Below are positions 17,021 through 25,232 of a stretch of 64,000 nt of DNA, one piece after another. A program made the translations under genes and the position numbers. Within the stretch, counting starts at the first letter, position 1. The number at the start of each line of letters is the position of its first letter. The DNA is taken from positions 13,285 through 77,284 of the forward strand of contig NZ_JAUCMW010000002.1 in assembly GCF_030372765.1 (NCBI RefSeq), read 5' to 3'. The DNA is from Labilibaculum sp. K2S (lineage in GTDB: Bacteria; Bacteroidota; Bacteroidia; Bacteroidales; Marinifilaceae). The notes beneath the pieces were generated by a model. The model was not told where the DNA came from. It was given only the letters and a program-made list of their open reading frames with translations, and searched no databases.

Positions 17021-17878
17021 ATGAATACAACTGAAAAAATATGTTTAGATGGTAAACTATACCCCAAAGATGAATTACTTTTTGGAGCAGGGAATCGTGC
17101 CTTCCGTTATGGTGATTCACTTTTCGAGACCATTCATGCTAATGGAACTGAAATTCAGTTTCTTCCAGAACATCTTAATCGGTTAACTAATGGAATGGAC
17201 TGTTTGGGTATGACTATTCCTCATGGATTCCGTGAAAAAATTAAAACAGATATCACCTTTTTAATCCATAAAAATAAAGCCTTCGCAGGCACAAGAATTC
17301 GACTGAGCGTTTTTCGAAAAGATGGTGGATTGTACACACCAACGGATAATTCTATTTCCTACCTGATAGAGACTTCGCCTTTGGATCATGATCATTACTT
17401 ACTAAACCGAAAAGGGCTAAAAGTTGGAATTTATGAGGAAATGAGGAAATCTCTCAATCTCACATCGAGATTTAAGACCGGAAATTCACTGCCATTTATT
17501 CTGGCTGCAAACTATCGTAAAAAAATGAATTGGGATGATTGTATTCTACTTAATGATAGAGGAAATATTGTTGAAAGTATCAGTTCAAATCTGTTTTTAA
17601 TGAAAGATGGGATTTTAATGACTCCTTCGAATGAGAATGGTGGTGTTTCCGGAATTATGAGAGAACAAGTTATTGAAACAGCAATAGATTTAAACATTAC
17701 TGTTTTTGATGATTGCGTTTTAAATCCTGAAAATCTTTTGGTTGCCGATGAAATATTCCTAACCAATGCAATTAGTGGTATTCAGTGGGTTGTTGCTTAT
17801 CAGGAAAGACGGTATTTTAATAAAACAGCTAAACTTTTAATTGAGGAATTAAACCGAAGAGCATTTAATGAGAGATAA
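17021..17878 (+). CDS. Class IV aminotransferase (PLP-dependent)
   Basis: 285 residues of fold-type IV PLP enzyme, the family of branched-chain aminotransferase, D-alanine aminotransferase and aminodeoxychorismate lyase. N-terminal GNRAFRYGDSLFETIHANG is typical of the lyase-like group. The PLP Lys is in SRFKTGNSLPFILA (about residue 152). VESISSNLFLMKDGILMTPSNENGGVSGIMREQVIE is the cofactor-phosphate region. The length and the GDSLFET motif fit an aminodeoxychorismate-lyase or BCAT-like enzyme; which one cannot be decided. It ends the row that starts with the T9SS genes and converges with yqgE. Confidence 0.87.
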   Translation: MNTTEKICLDGKLYPKDELLFGAGNRAFRYGDSLFETIHANGTEIQFLPEHLNRLTNGMDCLGMTIPHGFREKIKTDITFLIHKNKAFAGTRIRLSVFRKDGGLYTPTDNSISYLIETSPLDHDHYLLNRKGLKVGIYEEMRKSLNLTSRFKTGNSLPFILAANYRKKMNWDDCILLNDRGNIVESISSNLFLMKDGILMTPSNENGGVSGIMREQVIETAIDLNITVFDDCVLNPENLLVADEIFLTNAISGIQWVVAYQERRYFNKTAKLLIEELNRRAFNER

Positions 17879-17898
17879 ATCCGAATTTAACTAAACAA

Positions 17899-18492
17899 CT
17901 AATTCATACCCGGGTTTTCGGGGAAATTAGACCACATTTTATATCGTCCTCCCATACGTCGCAAGGATTTTGCCCACAATTTTTCGTTGTTGCAACTCAT
18001 TATTTCCTGAACATCAAGCTGACTAACCAACCATGAATTTTCATTAATTTCATCACTTAGCTGTCCTGTGCTCCAACCGGAATAACCTGCAAAAAACCGA
18101 ACCTGTTCAGGACGAACTGCCTTTTGTTCAATCAAGTCCTTTAAAATTCCAAAATCACCTCCCCAGTACAGGTTTTCGAATATATGAATGCTATTCGGAA
18201 TTAAACCGGGTATTGTGTGAAGAAAATAAATTCGATTTGTATCAACCGGACCTCCTATAAAAACATCACCTTCGAAATGCGCAATATTAATCAGCACCTC
18301 ATCAATAGTTAAATTAACTGGCTTATTAAGAACAAAACCAACTGCACCATTCTGGTTACATTCAACCAATAAAACAAGAGATCGTTTAAAGTAACGACCT
18401 TCCAAAAAAGGTTCAGCAATCAGCACTTTTCCCTTTTCTGGATTAATTTTGTTCTTTCCAACTCCAAAAAAATCTGATGTCTCGTCCACCAT
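17899..18492 (-). CDS. YqgE/AlgH family protein
   Basis: 197 residues. The family signatures KGKVLIAEPFLEGRYFKRSLVLL, GAVGFVLNKPVNLTIDEVL, VFIGGPVDTNRIYFLHT and FFAGYSGWSTGQLSDEI (GYSGW...GQL) are all present. It is a conserved cytoplasmic protein; the molecular function is unknown. The ATG at 18492 starts shortly before the conserved core, as usual. It is divergent from the NhaC gene, with about 146 bp between. Confidence 0.94.
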   Translation of the reverse strand: MVDETSDFFGVGKNKINPEKGKVLIAEPFLEGRYFKRSLVLLVECNQNGAVGFVLNKPVNLTIDEVLINIAHFEGDVFIGGPVDTNRIYFLHTIPGLIPNSIHIFENLYWGGDFGILKDLIEQKAVRPEQVRFFAGYSGWSTGQLSDEINENSWLVSQLDVQEIMSCNNEKLWAKSLRRMGGRYKMWSNFPENPGMN

Positions 18493-18609
18493 ACTCCCAA
18501 TTGTTTATACTTCCAAAATAACCAATTTTACTGAGTAAAAAAAGAATTTTATTATTTAGGAATATACCTTGCCTAATTAATTTAATTAGCATAAAGATTG
18601 CAAATTTAT

Positions 18610-18617
18610 TATATTTG
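18610..18617 (+). promoter_or_regulatory. -7 promoter element for the NhaC gene at 18639
   Basis: TATATTTG is an exact TAnnTTTG match 22 nt before the ATG, implying a very short leader. A -33 TTG at the normal spacing is not evident. Confidence 0.45.
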
Positions 18618-18638
18618 ATCCACCCTAAAACTAACCTC

Positions 18639-20582
18639 ATGTACAAACGAATTTATTCAATATTACTGATATTTCTTATCAATCTAATTCCCTTTTTAGC
18701 ATATTCTTCCAGCAATGAAGCAACTGAAGTGCAGGATAAACTGCAGGTTGAATTTCCTAAAATTATTATCGCAAATATTTCTACACGAATTGCGATCTCA
18801 ATAGATGATACGAGTAGAATTATTAGTGAGAATAATAGTCTTTGGGTTCAGGTAAATAACCAGAATATATCGGCAAAAATTGAAGGGAAACAAGTTGTTT
18901 TTCATTACACTTTTAAAGAAAAAAAAGAATTTCAAATCTCCTTCCAAAACAAAACCTTCACAAATACAATTCATCCAATTCCTTTATGGCTCTCTATACT
19001 TCCGCCACTGATAGCCATTCTTATGGCTCTATTTTTTAAAGAAGTCTTTTCTGCTTTATTCGTAGGTCTATTTTCCGGAACACTACTAATCTATTCGTAT
19101 CAGGAAGTTTCAATTTTTTCAGCCTTTTTTAAAGCAATATTTGCTATTTCAGATACATATATTCTTCAATCTCTAGCTGATACAGGTCATATTTCCATTA
19201 TTCTATTTTCGATGTTAATAGGTGCAATGGTTAATTTAATTACCAAAAACGGAGGTATGCAAGGAATTGTGAATAAACTTTCTAAATTCGCCGGCAGTCC
19301 GAGATCTGGCCAATTTATAACATGGCTTTTAGGGGTTCTTATTTTCTTTGATGATTATGCAAACACATTAATCGTTGGAAATACAATGCGCCCTGTTACC
19401 GACAGGTTAAAAATATCAAGAGAAAAACTTGCTTATATAGTTGATTCAACGGCTGCTCCTGTTGCATCGATCGCAATGATCACAACATGGATTGGTATTG
19501 AATTAAGCTACATTCAATCTGCCACGGTTCAAATAAATATAGATGAAAGTCCTTACAGTATTTTTCTCAATTCTTTACCCACACGCTTCTATCCTTTCTT
19601 CACCCTATTTTTTATTTTGATGCTGATAGTTTTAAAAAAGGATTTTGGTCCCATGCTAAAAGCGGAACAAAAATGCAGGCGTGAATTAGAGCCGGAATCG
19701 CTGGAAAGCGAAGTTGTACCATCTGAATTAAAAGAAATTCAGATAGATAAAAATACTCCTACCCGTTGGTACAACGCTGGCATACCAGTTTTAATTGTGA
19801 TTTTAGGAACATTTGCAGGTTTAATTTATACCGGTTGGGATGCGAATATTTGGAACGATACGAATCTTGCCTTTGGTAAAAAACTATCACACATTATTGG
19901 AGCTTCAGATTCATACCTTGCTCTTTTGTGGTCCTCTCTTTCGGCAGTTTTGGTCGCTCTGGCACTTACTATTGGTCAACAGATACTCAGCTTAACTCAA
20001 GCTGTAGACGCTCTGGTTGGTGGCTTTAAAAGCATGCTGACAGCAATTCTTATTTTAGTTCTTGCATGGGCACTGGCTGACATCACTAAAGACATGCATA
20101 CCGCTGATTTTATTTCGAATACTCTAATTGCAAGTAACGTTTCGCCAATTCTCTTGCCATCTTTTACCTTTATCCTTTCAGCCTTAATCGCATTTTCAAC
20201 AGGATCTTCATGGGGAACTATGGCAATTCTTTATCCTTTAATCTTGCCTGCATCGTGGGCATTGTGCCATTCATCCGGAATGAGTGATCCTGAAAGCATG
20301 AACATTTTCTACATTACCGTTTCAGCCATATTAGCTGGTTCTGTATTGGGTGATCATTGTTCGCCAATTTCCGACACAACCATTCTTAGCTCTCTGGCAA
20401 GCTCTTGCAATCATATAGAACACGTGCGAACACAATTGCCTTATGCATTAACTGTCGGTATCGTTTCTATTTTTGCCGGTTTGCTTCCTGCGGCCTACGG
20501 AGTTTCTTCCTGGATTTTAGTGCCTGTTGGATTTGTATGCCTTTATTTAATTGTGAAGTACGTAGGAATAAAAACGGAGTAA
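18639..20582 (+). CDS. NhaC family Na+/H+ antiporter with N-terminal extracytoplasmic domain
   Basis: 647 residues from the ATG at 18639 (the frame opens earlier at a TTG that overlaps the promoter). The first about 23 residues look like a signal peptide, followed by a domain of about 85 residues with beta character (LQVEFPKIIIANISTRIAI...). The NhaC membrane domain follows (about 11 segments), with FFDDYANTLIVGNTMRPVTD, STAAPVASIAM, FSTGSSWGTMAI and the GDHCSPISDTTILSS motif. NhaC proteins exchange Na+ for H+; related members exchange other cations or metabolites. The soluble N-terminal part is unusual for a plain NhaC. Confidence 0.88.
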   Translation: MYKRIYSILLIFLINLIPFLAYSSSNEATEVQDKLQVEFPKIIIANISTRIAISIDDTSRIISENNSLWVQVNNQNISAKIEGKQVVFHYTFKEKKEFQISFQNKTFTNTIHPIPLWLSILPPLIAILMALFFKEVFSALFVGLFSGTLLIYSYQEVSIFSAFFKAIFAISDTYILQSLADTGHISIILFSMLIGAMVNLITKNGGMQGIVNKLSKFAGSPRSGQFITWLLGVLIFFDDYANTLIVGNTMRPVTDRLKISREKLAYIVDSTAAPVASIAMITTWIGIELSYIQSATVQINIDESPYSIFLNSLPTRFYPFFTLFFILMLIVLKKDFGPMLKAEQKCRRELEPESLESEVVPSELKEIQIDKNTPTRWYNAGIPVLIVILGTFAGLIYTGWDANIWNDTNLAFGKKLSHIIGASDSYLALLWSSLSAVLVALALTIGQQILSLTQAVDALVGGFKSMLTAILILVLAWALADITKDMHTADFISNTLIASNVSPILLPSFTFILSALIAFSTGSSWGTMAILYPLILPASWALCHSSGMSDPESMNIFYITVSAILAGSVLGDHCSPISDTTILSSLASSCNHIEHVRTQLPYALTVGIVSIFAGLLPAAYGVSSWILVPVGFVCLYLIVKYVGIKTE

Positions 20583-20773
20583 AAGCCCGACATATAATAG
20601 TGGGTACTAAATATGCCGGGAGTAAACTTTATGCTGATTTGCAATTATCATATTTGATAATTATACCACTAACCACAATGTATCAAACCAACACTAACTA
20701 AAAGTTCTATACATTAAAGACACCTTTATTTATAAAAAGGTGGTATGGAATCATTATTTTTAACAATTATTAA

Positions 20774-21259
20774 CTATTTCAATATCAATTCCCAATATCC
20801 AACATCTACCCATTTATTAAATTTATATCCAACCTCCTTAAAGTGCGCGACTTTCCCGAAACCAATTTTTTCATGCAATGCAACACTGGCATCATTTGGC
20901 AAGGCAATACCACCAATTGCAGCATGTAACTCTAATTTTGACAGCTTTCTTATTAATTCCTGATACAACATAGTACCGATTCCTTTTCCCCTTGCATATG
21001 GATGCAGGTAAACCGTGGTTTCGACGGAATATTTATAAGCACATCTTGATTTCCATTCACTCGCATAAGCATAACCATACATTTTTCCATTTTCAGAAAA
21101 AACGATCCATGGTAGTTTAGCTGTTATACTTGAAATTCTTGATTCCATTTCTTTGGGAGAAACTTCATCTTCCTCAAAAGTAATTACAGTATTTTTCACG
21201 TAATGATTATAGATTTTACAAATGTCTTCAGCATCAGAAAGACATACATTTTTTATCAT
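20774..21259 (-). CDS. GNAT acetyltransferase, phosphinothricin-acetyltransferase-like
   Basis: 161 residues. N-terminal DAEDICKIYNHYVKNTVITFEEDEVS, then WIVFSENGKMYGYAYASEWKSRCAY, the acetyl-CoA motif VYLHPYARGKGIGTMLYQELI, and the C-terminal LPNDASVALHEKIGFGKVAHFKEVGYKF are all typical of the Pat/MddA group. That group acetylates phosphinothricin or methionine sulfoximine or sulfone in known cases. The natural substrate here is unknown. Two tandem structured RNA elements ending in hairpins with U-runs lie directly upstream on the same strand; see 21291-21672. Confidence 0.88.
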   Translation of the reverse strand: MIKNVCLSDAEDICKIYNHYVKNTVITFEEDEVSPKEMESRISSITAKLPWIVFSENGKMYGYAYASEWKSRCAYKYSVETTVYLHPYARGKGIGTMLYQELIRKLSKLELHAAIGGIALPNDASVALHEKIGFGKVAHFKEVGYKFNKWVDVGYWELILK

Positions 21260-21290
21260 AGGAGCTAAATTTAGGATCGCCTTAAAGATA

Positions 21291-21436
21291 CAAAAAAAGA
21301 GAAGCCATCTCTTTCGAGATGGCTGTTACCCCAGTATATTTTGGAGCCCTTTAGAAAAAATTATTAACTGAACTACCACATACAATTAACAATTGACAAT
21401 GCAGTTCTTGGGAATACCCCTAATATCACCAAGAAC
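21291..21436 (-). ncRNA. Candidate structured RNA, copy 1 (leader of the GNAT gene or small RNA)
   Basis: Read on the minus strand. A 5' hairpin (arms GTTCTTGG at 21404-21411 and CCAAGAAC at 21429-21436) has a loop containing TTAGGGG. A linker follows, then a 52-nt core (21303-21354) that matches copy 2 at 49 of 52 positions. The core ends in a GC-rich hairpin, AGCCATCTC-GAAA-GAGATGGCT, followed by TCTCTTTTTTT, i.e. an intrinsic terminator. Within the core, GGGCTCC could pair with GGGG and AGCC. That would compete with the terminator stem, as in attenuators or riboswitches. The GNAT ATG is about 30 nt after the U-run. The RNA family is not recognised. Confidence 0.5.
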
Positions 21437-21524
21437 AGTTATCGAATGATTGACTAAAAATCATCCGGACAAAATAATGACTGAAATATTTTTAAAGGTT
21501 GCGTAAAAACCCAAACTTATTTCA

Positions 21525-21672
21525 TAAAGGAGAAGCCATCCCATTTGAGATGGCTGTTACCCCAGTATATTTTGGAGCCCTTTAGAATTGATTTGTTGTC
21601 TAGAATTACCACATTGCATCCAACAATCACTAACTAAAATATCCGAGACTTTCCCCTATAGATCCTCTCGAA
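21525..21672 (-). ncRNA. Candidate structured RNA, copy 2 (upstream)
   Basis: Same layout as copy 1. The 5' hairpin CGAGA...TCTCG (21644-21670) has a loop containing TATAGGGG. A linker includes TGTGGTAATT (copy 1 has TGTGGTAGTT). The conserved 52-nt core lies at 21534-21585, with its 38 bases from GAGATGGC to TTAG identical to copy 1. The 3' hairpin AGCCATC...GATGGCT is followed by TCTCCTTTATG, a weaker U-run than copy 1. The copies lie about 230 bp apart. The rest of 21260-21750 holds no gene. Confidence 0.5.
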
Positions 21673-21749
21673 CACAATAATAACAGTCCAGTTCATAAAA
21701 TGGGTGACATCAATTATGAGAATAATCTCATATTTAACAATTTTTAACA

Positions 21750-21785
21750 AAAAAAGAGACTGAATTCTTAATCAATTCAGTCTCT
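21750..21785 (-). terminator. Terminator of the fused E1 gene
   Basis: On the minus strand, AGAGACTGAATT, short loop, AATTCAGTCTCT, then TTTTTTT: a 12-bp perfect stem. It separates the E1 gene from the RNA pair and GNAT gene downstream. Confidence 0.9.
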
Positions 21786-21808
21786 TCAATTCAAAAAAAT
21801 AAAATTTC

Positions 21809-24253
21809 TTAATTTGTATAAATAGAAGGAAATTTTTGAGGATTTGATTCTCTCATGATGTCATAAATTATCTCAAATACATCCTCGGCATTAGGATTTG
21901 AGAAATAATCTCCATCGGTACCATATGCTGGTCGGTGATCCTTAGCAGTAATCGTTCTCGGTTCTGAATCCAAATGATAATATGCATTCTGATCCTCCAA
22001 CACCTTCTGCATCATAAAGGCAGTAGCTCCTCCGGGAACATCCTCATCGAAAAATACAATCCGATTGGTTTTCTTAACCGATTCAAGAATTCGACTATTA
22101 ATGTCAAATGGCAATAAAGTCTGAACATCAATCAGTTCAACTGAAATATTAAAATCTTTCAATTGCTTAACTGCATCTTCTGCAATTCGCACGCATGATC
22201 CATAAGTTACCAATGTAATATCAGTTCCTTCTTCTAAAACTTCAGGTATCCCTAATGGAGTATTAAACTCGCCTAAATTATCAGGCATTTTTTCCTTTAA
22301 TCTGTAACCGTTTAGTGGCTCAATTACTAATGCCGGCTCATCCGATTCCAAAAGTGTATTATAAAAGCCTGCCGCCTTTGTCATATCCCTTGGCACACAC
22401 ACATGAATTCCTCTGATTGAGTTAATCACCATACTTAGAGGAGAACCGGAATGCCAAATTCCTTCCAAACGATGACCGCGGGTACGAATAATTACCGGAG
22501 CTTTTTGACCTCCTTTGGTTCTGTATTGCAATGTAGCCAAATCATCACTCATGGTTTGCAGGGCATATAGCAGATAGTCGAAATACTGTATCTCTGCAAT
22601 TGGACGCAAGCCTCTTAGTGCCAACCCAATTCCTTGGCCTAAAATTGTAGACTCTCTTATTCCTGTATCTGTAACTCTAAGCTCTCCGTATTTTTTCTGC
22701 ATTCCTTCTAAACTCTGATTTACACCACCAATAAAACCGGTATCTTCACCAAAAGTCAACAATAAAGGATATTTACTAAAAAGTTTATCGAAATTATCGC
22801 GAAGCACTTCACGTCCGTTTACAATTTTTGATTCTTCGGAGTAAACAGGATCACAAGTTTTGATATTTTGGACTCTTAAATCAGTCTCGCTGTACAAATG
22901 GCTGCTATATCGTTCATGATTCTCCTCAAGAGAATTTTTAAGCCACAACTGCAACTGCGATTTTAGAGGTTTAAAGCTATCGCATGTACTGCAAATATAT
23001 CGTAATATTTTCTTTGCTGCCGTAAAATTATCCTTTCGAACCGGATGAATAAGCTTTTTGAGATCATTTACTATTTTATCTATTCTTTCCGTTTTCTTAC
23101 AATCGCAACCGGCATTCTTAACCAATTCAATCAACGCATCTCTTTCTTCCATTATTGGTTCAGAAAAAGACTTCCAAGCTGCTTTTCTTGCGGTTTTTAC
23201 TTCTTCCAAAGCTGTATTTTCAACTTCGTCTAAAGTTTCTTCTGTCGCTAATTCCAGGGAAAGAATCCACTCTCTCATTTTTTTAATTGGATCATACTCA
23301 TTTTCCCAATCGAGACGTTCCTTAGTTTTGTAGCGTTCGTGTGAACCTGAAGTCGAGTGACCTAAGGGCTGAGTCATTTCTGTCACGTGAAATAATACCG
23401 GAACATGGTTTTTCCGGCAAAATTCAACCCCCTCCATATACATTTTACAAAGCGAAGCATAATCCCATCCCTTAGCCTGATAAATTAAGTAACCATCTCC
23501 ATTTTCATCCTTTTCAAACCCCTTAAGAACTTCTGATATATTCGATTTTGTAGTTTGGAATTTATTCGGAACTGAAATCCCCCAGCCATCATCCCAAACA
23601 CTCATAGCCATAGGTACTTGCAGAACACCGGCAGCATTAATGGTTTCCCAAAAATGACCTTCGGAAGTACTGGAATCTCCTATTGTACCGAAAGCTACTT
23701 CATTTCCCTTGTCTGAAAACTCAGGAAAATTGTGTAATTCTTTGTTCTGCCGAAACATTTTTGATGCGTAAGCTAAGCCAAGTAATCTTGGCATTTGACC
23801 CGCTGTTGGTGAAATATCAGCGGATGAATTTTTCTGATTTGTTAAATTTTTCCAGCTTCCATCCTCATTTAAACTTCTGGATGCATAATGGTTATTCATT
23901 AAACGGCCCCCATTAGCAGGATTTTTATCTAGTTTGGTCTCACCAAATAATTGAGCAAAAAATTCCTCACTTGATAACATACCGGAGGCAAGCATAAAAG
24001 TTTGATCGCGATAATATCCAGAACGCCAGTCTCCATTATTATAGGCTTTGGCCATAGCAATCTGAGCAACTTCTTTTCCATCCCCAAATATTCCAAATTT
24101 CGCCTTCCCTGTTAATACTTCCTTACGCCCCCATATACTTAACTGGCGGCTAACATTTGCAATTCGATAATCTTCCAGTACTTCAATTGTAAAATCGTTG
24201 AATGACAAATTTTCTTTTTTTGTCTCCTTATCTTCTTTTACCATTTCTGACAT
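21809..24253 (-). CDS. 2-oxoacid dehydrogenase E1, fused alpha and beta subunits
   Basis: 814 residues. The N-terminal half is E1-alpha (about 25-370), with the ThDP/Mg motif IGDSSTSEGHFWETINAAG...SVWDDGWGISVP (GDS...DD instead of the textbook GDG...NN) and the phosphorylation-loop-like GHSTSGSHERYKTKE. The C-terminal half is E1-beta (about 475-800), with LLLTFGEDTGFIGGVNQSLEG, TDTGIRESTILGQGIGLALRG and DVQTLLPFD. It decarboxylates a 2-oxoacid and passes the acyl group to lipoyl-E2. The fused form is common in Bacteroidota and usually labelled branched-chain (2-oxoisovalerate) E1. The linker (about 370-470) has a Cys-rich spot (GCDCKK, CSTCD). The E2 at 4686 is the probable partner. Confidence 0.92.
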   Translation of the reverse strand: MSEMVKEDKETKKENLSFNDFTIEVLEDYRIANVSRQLSIWGRKEVLTGKAKFGIFGDGKEVAQIAMAKAYNNGDWRSGYYRDQTFMLASGMLSSEEFFAQLFGETKLDKNPANGGRLMNNHYASRSLNEDGSWKNLTNQKNSSADISPTAGQMPRLLGLAYASKMFRQNKELHNFPEFSDKGNEVAFGTIGDSSTSEGHFWETINAAGVLQVPMAMSVWDDGWGISVPNKFQTTKSNISEVLKGFEKDENGDGYLIYQAKGWDYASLCKMYMEGVEFCRKNHVPVLFHVTEMTQPLGHSTSGSHERYKTKERLDWENEYDPIKKMREWILSLELATEETLDEVENTALEEVKTARKAAWKSFSEPIMEERDALIELVKNAGCDCKKTERIDKIVNDLKKLIHPVRKDNFTAAKKILRYICSTCDSFKPLKSQLQLWLKNSLEENHERYSSHLYSETDLRVQNIKTCDPVYSEESKIVNGREVLRDNFDKLFSKYPLLLTFGEDTGFIGGVNQSLEGMQKKYGELRVTDTGIRESTILGQGIGLALRGLRPIAEIQYFDYLLYALQTMSDDLATLQYRTKGGQKAPVIIRTRGHRLEGIWHSGSPLSMVINSIRGIHVCVPRDMTKAAGFYNTLLESDEPALVIEPLNGYRLKEKMPDNLGEFNTPLGIPEVLEEGTDITLVTYGSCVRIAEDAVKQLKDFNISVELIDVQTLLPFDINSRILESVKKTNRIVFFDEDVPGGATAFMMQKVLEDQNAYYHLDSEPRTITAKDHRPAYGTDGDYFSNPNAEDVFEIIYDIMRESNPQKFPSIYTN

Positions 24254-24430
24254 ATAATTTTGCGTTATTAGTCTGCAAAGCTTTTCCCCCTTGCAATTGC
24301 AAACAAAGATGTGTTAGTGTGTTTATTTAACAGAATATCCCTCAGTTAAACTTAGATCAAATTTAGCAAGAATTATTCTAAATAATAAAATTTCATCCAA
24401 GTATTTACAGACCTTTAAATCTGTATTTAT

Positions 24431-24461
24431 TTGGAAGAACAATACCGAAATGATATCTTTG
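24431..24461 (+). promoter_or_regulatory. Promoter of the small membrane-protein pair (24614, 24941)
   Basis: TTG at 24431-24433, a 20-nt spacer, then TATCTTTG at 24454-24461. This fits the Bacteroidota -33/-7 pattern exactly and implies a leader of about 145 nt before the ATG at 24614. The rest of the 360-bp gap 24254-24613 shows only AT-rich sequence; the E1 promoter should also be here, on the other strand. Confidence 0.6.
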
Positions 24462-24613
24462 TTTCTAAATTATTAATCCTGATAATTAAATTGTTTGTAT
24501 CACTAATGTAACACACTTGTTGTTGCTAACAAATTATAAATCGGTATTATACCAACAATAATTTCAAATCTTTTTAGTTAATTTTTTTTATAAATAGTAT
24601 AAGAAATATACAA

Positions 24614-24856
24614 ATGATTACAGTCTTACTTATAACAATTATTCTTCTGGCAATTGGTTTTGCTGGTTTTGCGATAACAATTCTGGTTAAAAAAAATGGT
24701 AAATTTCCAGAACTCCATATTGGAAATAATAAAGATTTGAAGAAAAGAGGAATTGGATGTGCCACTTCTCAAGACAAAATAGAACAAGCCAAAGCTAAGA
24801 AATCACTTCAATTCAAACAATTAACACTTTTAGAGAAAGAATTAAAATCTCTCTAA
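24614..24856 (+). CDS. Small single-span membrane protein, paralogous in layout to its NqrM-like neighbour
   Basis: 80 residues. One N-terminal membrane segment (about 2-25) is followed by VKKNGKFPELHIGNNKDLKKRG, a single Cys (GIGCATSQDKIEQ) and a charged helical tail. I have seen similar short proteins in Bacteroidota, without a known function. The segment directly after the membrane helix (KKNGKF) matches DKNAKF in the 55-residue protein encoded 84 bp downstream, which suggests common descent. The pair is convergent with apbE and next to the nqr operon. A role in Na+-NQR assembly is inference from position. Confidence 0.75.
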   Translation: MITVLLITIILLAIGFAGFAITILVKKNGKFPELHIGNNKDLKKRGIGCATSQDKIEQAKAKKSLQFKQLTLLEKELKSL

Positions 24857-24940
24857 ACCTAAAATAAACTTTAATAGTAGATATAACCATCTAATTTGAC
24901 AATCGTATCCTTATGAGAGTATTCTAAAACCCTATTTAAA

Positions 24941-25108
24941 ATGGCTGCATTTTTTACAATATTATTACTATCACTCTTTTTATTACTACTTGCCTTTATA
25001 GGAATTGGTATTAAGCTGTTATTCGATAAAAATGCAAAGTTTACCGGTAACAGCTGTGGTTCTTGTGCATGCACCGATCCGGACAAGGAAAGTTGTGATA
25101 CACAATAA
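24941..25108 (+). CDS. NqrM-like four-cysteine membrane protein
   Basis: A 55-residue protein (ATG 24941, stop 25106-25108). One membrane helix (about 4-27) is followed by LFDKNAKFTGNSCGSCACTD and then PDKESCDTQ. The four cysteines (39, 42, 44, 52) and the SCG...C.C.DP...C spacing resemble NqrM (DUF539). In Vibrio, NqrM is a similar short protein needed to place the iron centre of Na+-NQR between NqrD and NqrE. The nqr operon and apbE, both needed for the same enzyme, lie directly beyond. That makes an NqrM role the best explanation, although the Cys spacing is tighter than in proteobacterial NqrM. Confidence 0.65.
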   Translation: MAAFFTILLLSLFLLLLAFIGIGIKLLFDKNAKFTGNSCGSCACTDPDKESCDTQ

Positions 25109-25232
25109 AGAATTAAACTATCGTTTTTTTTACTTTCTGTTGTTTATATTATTTCACAACAATTACTTGTTTTCCAAGATTTAGAAATCTGAAAGCCGAT
25201 AATTTTCACCCCCTCCTTATCATCAATTCGAT

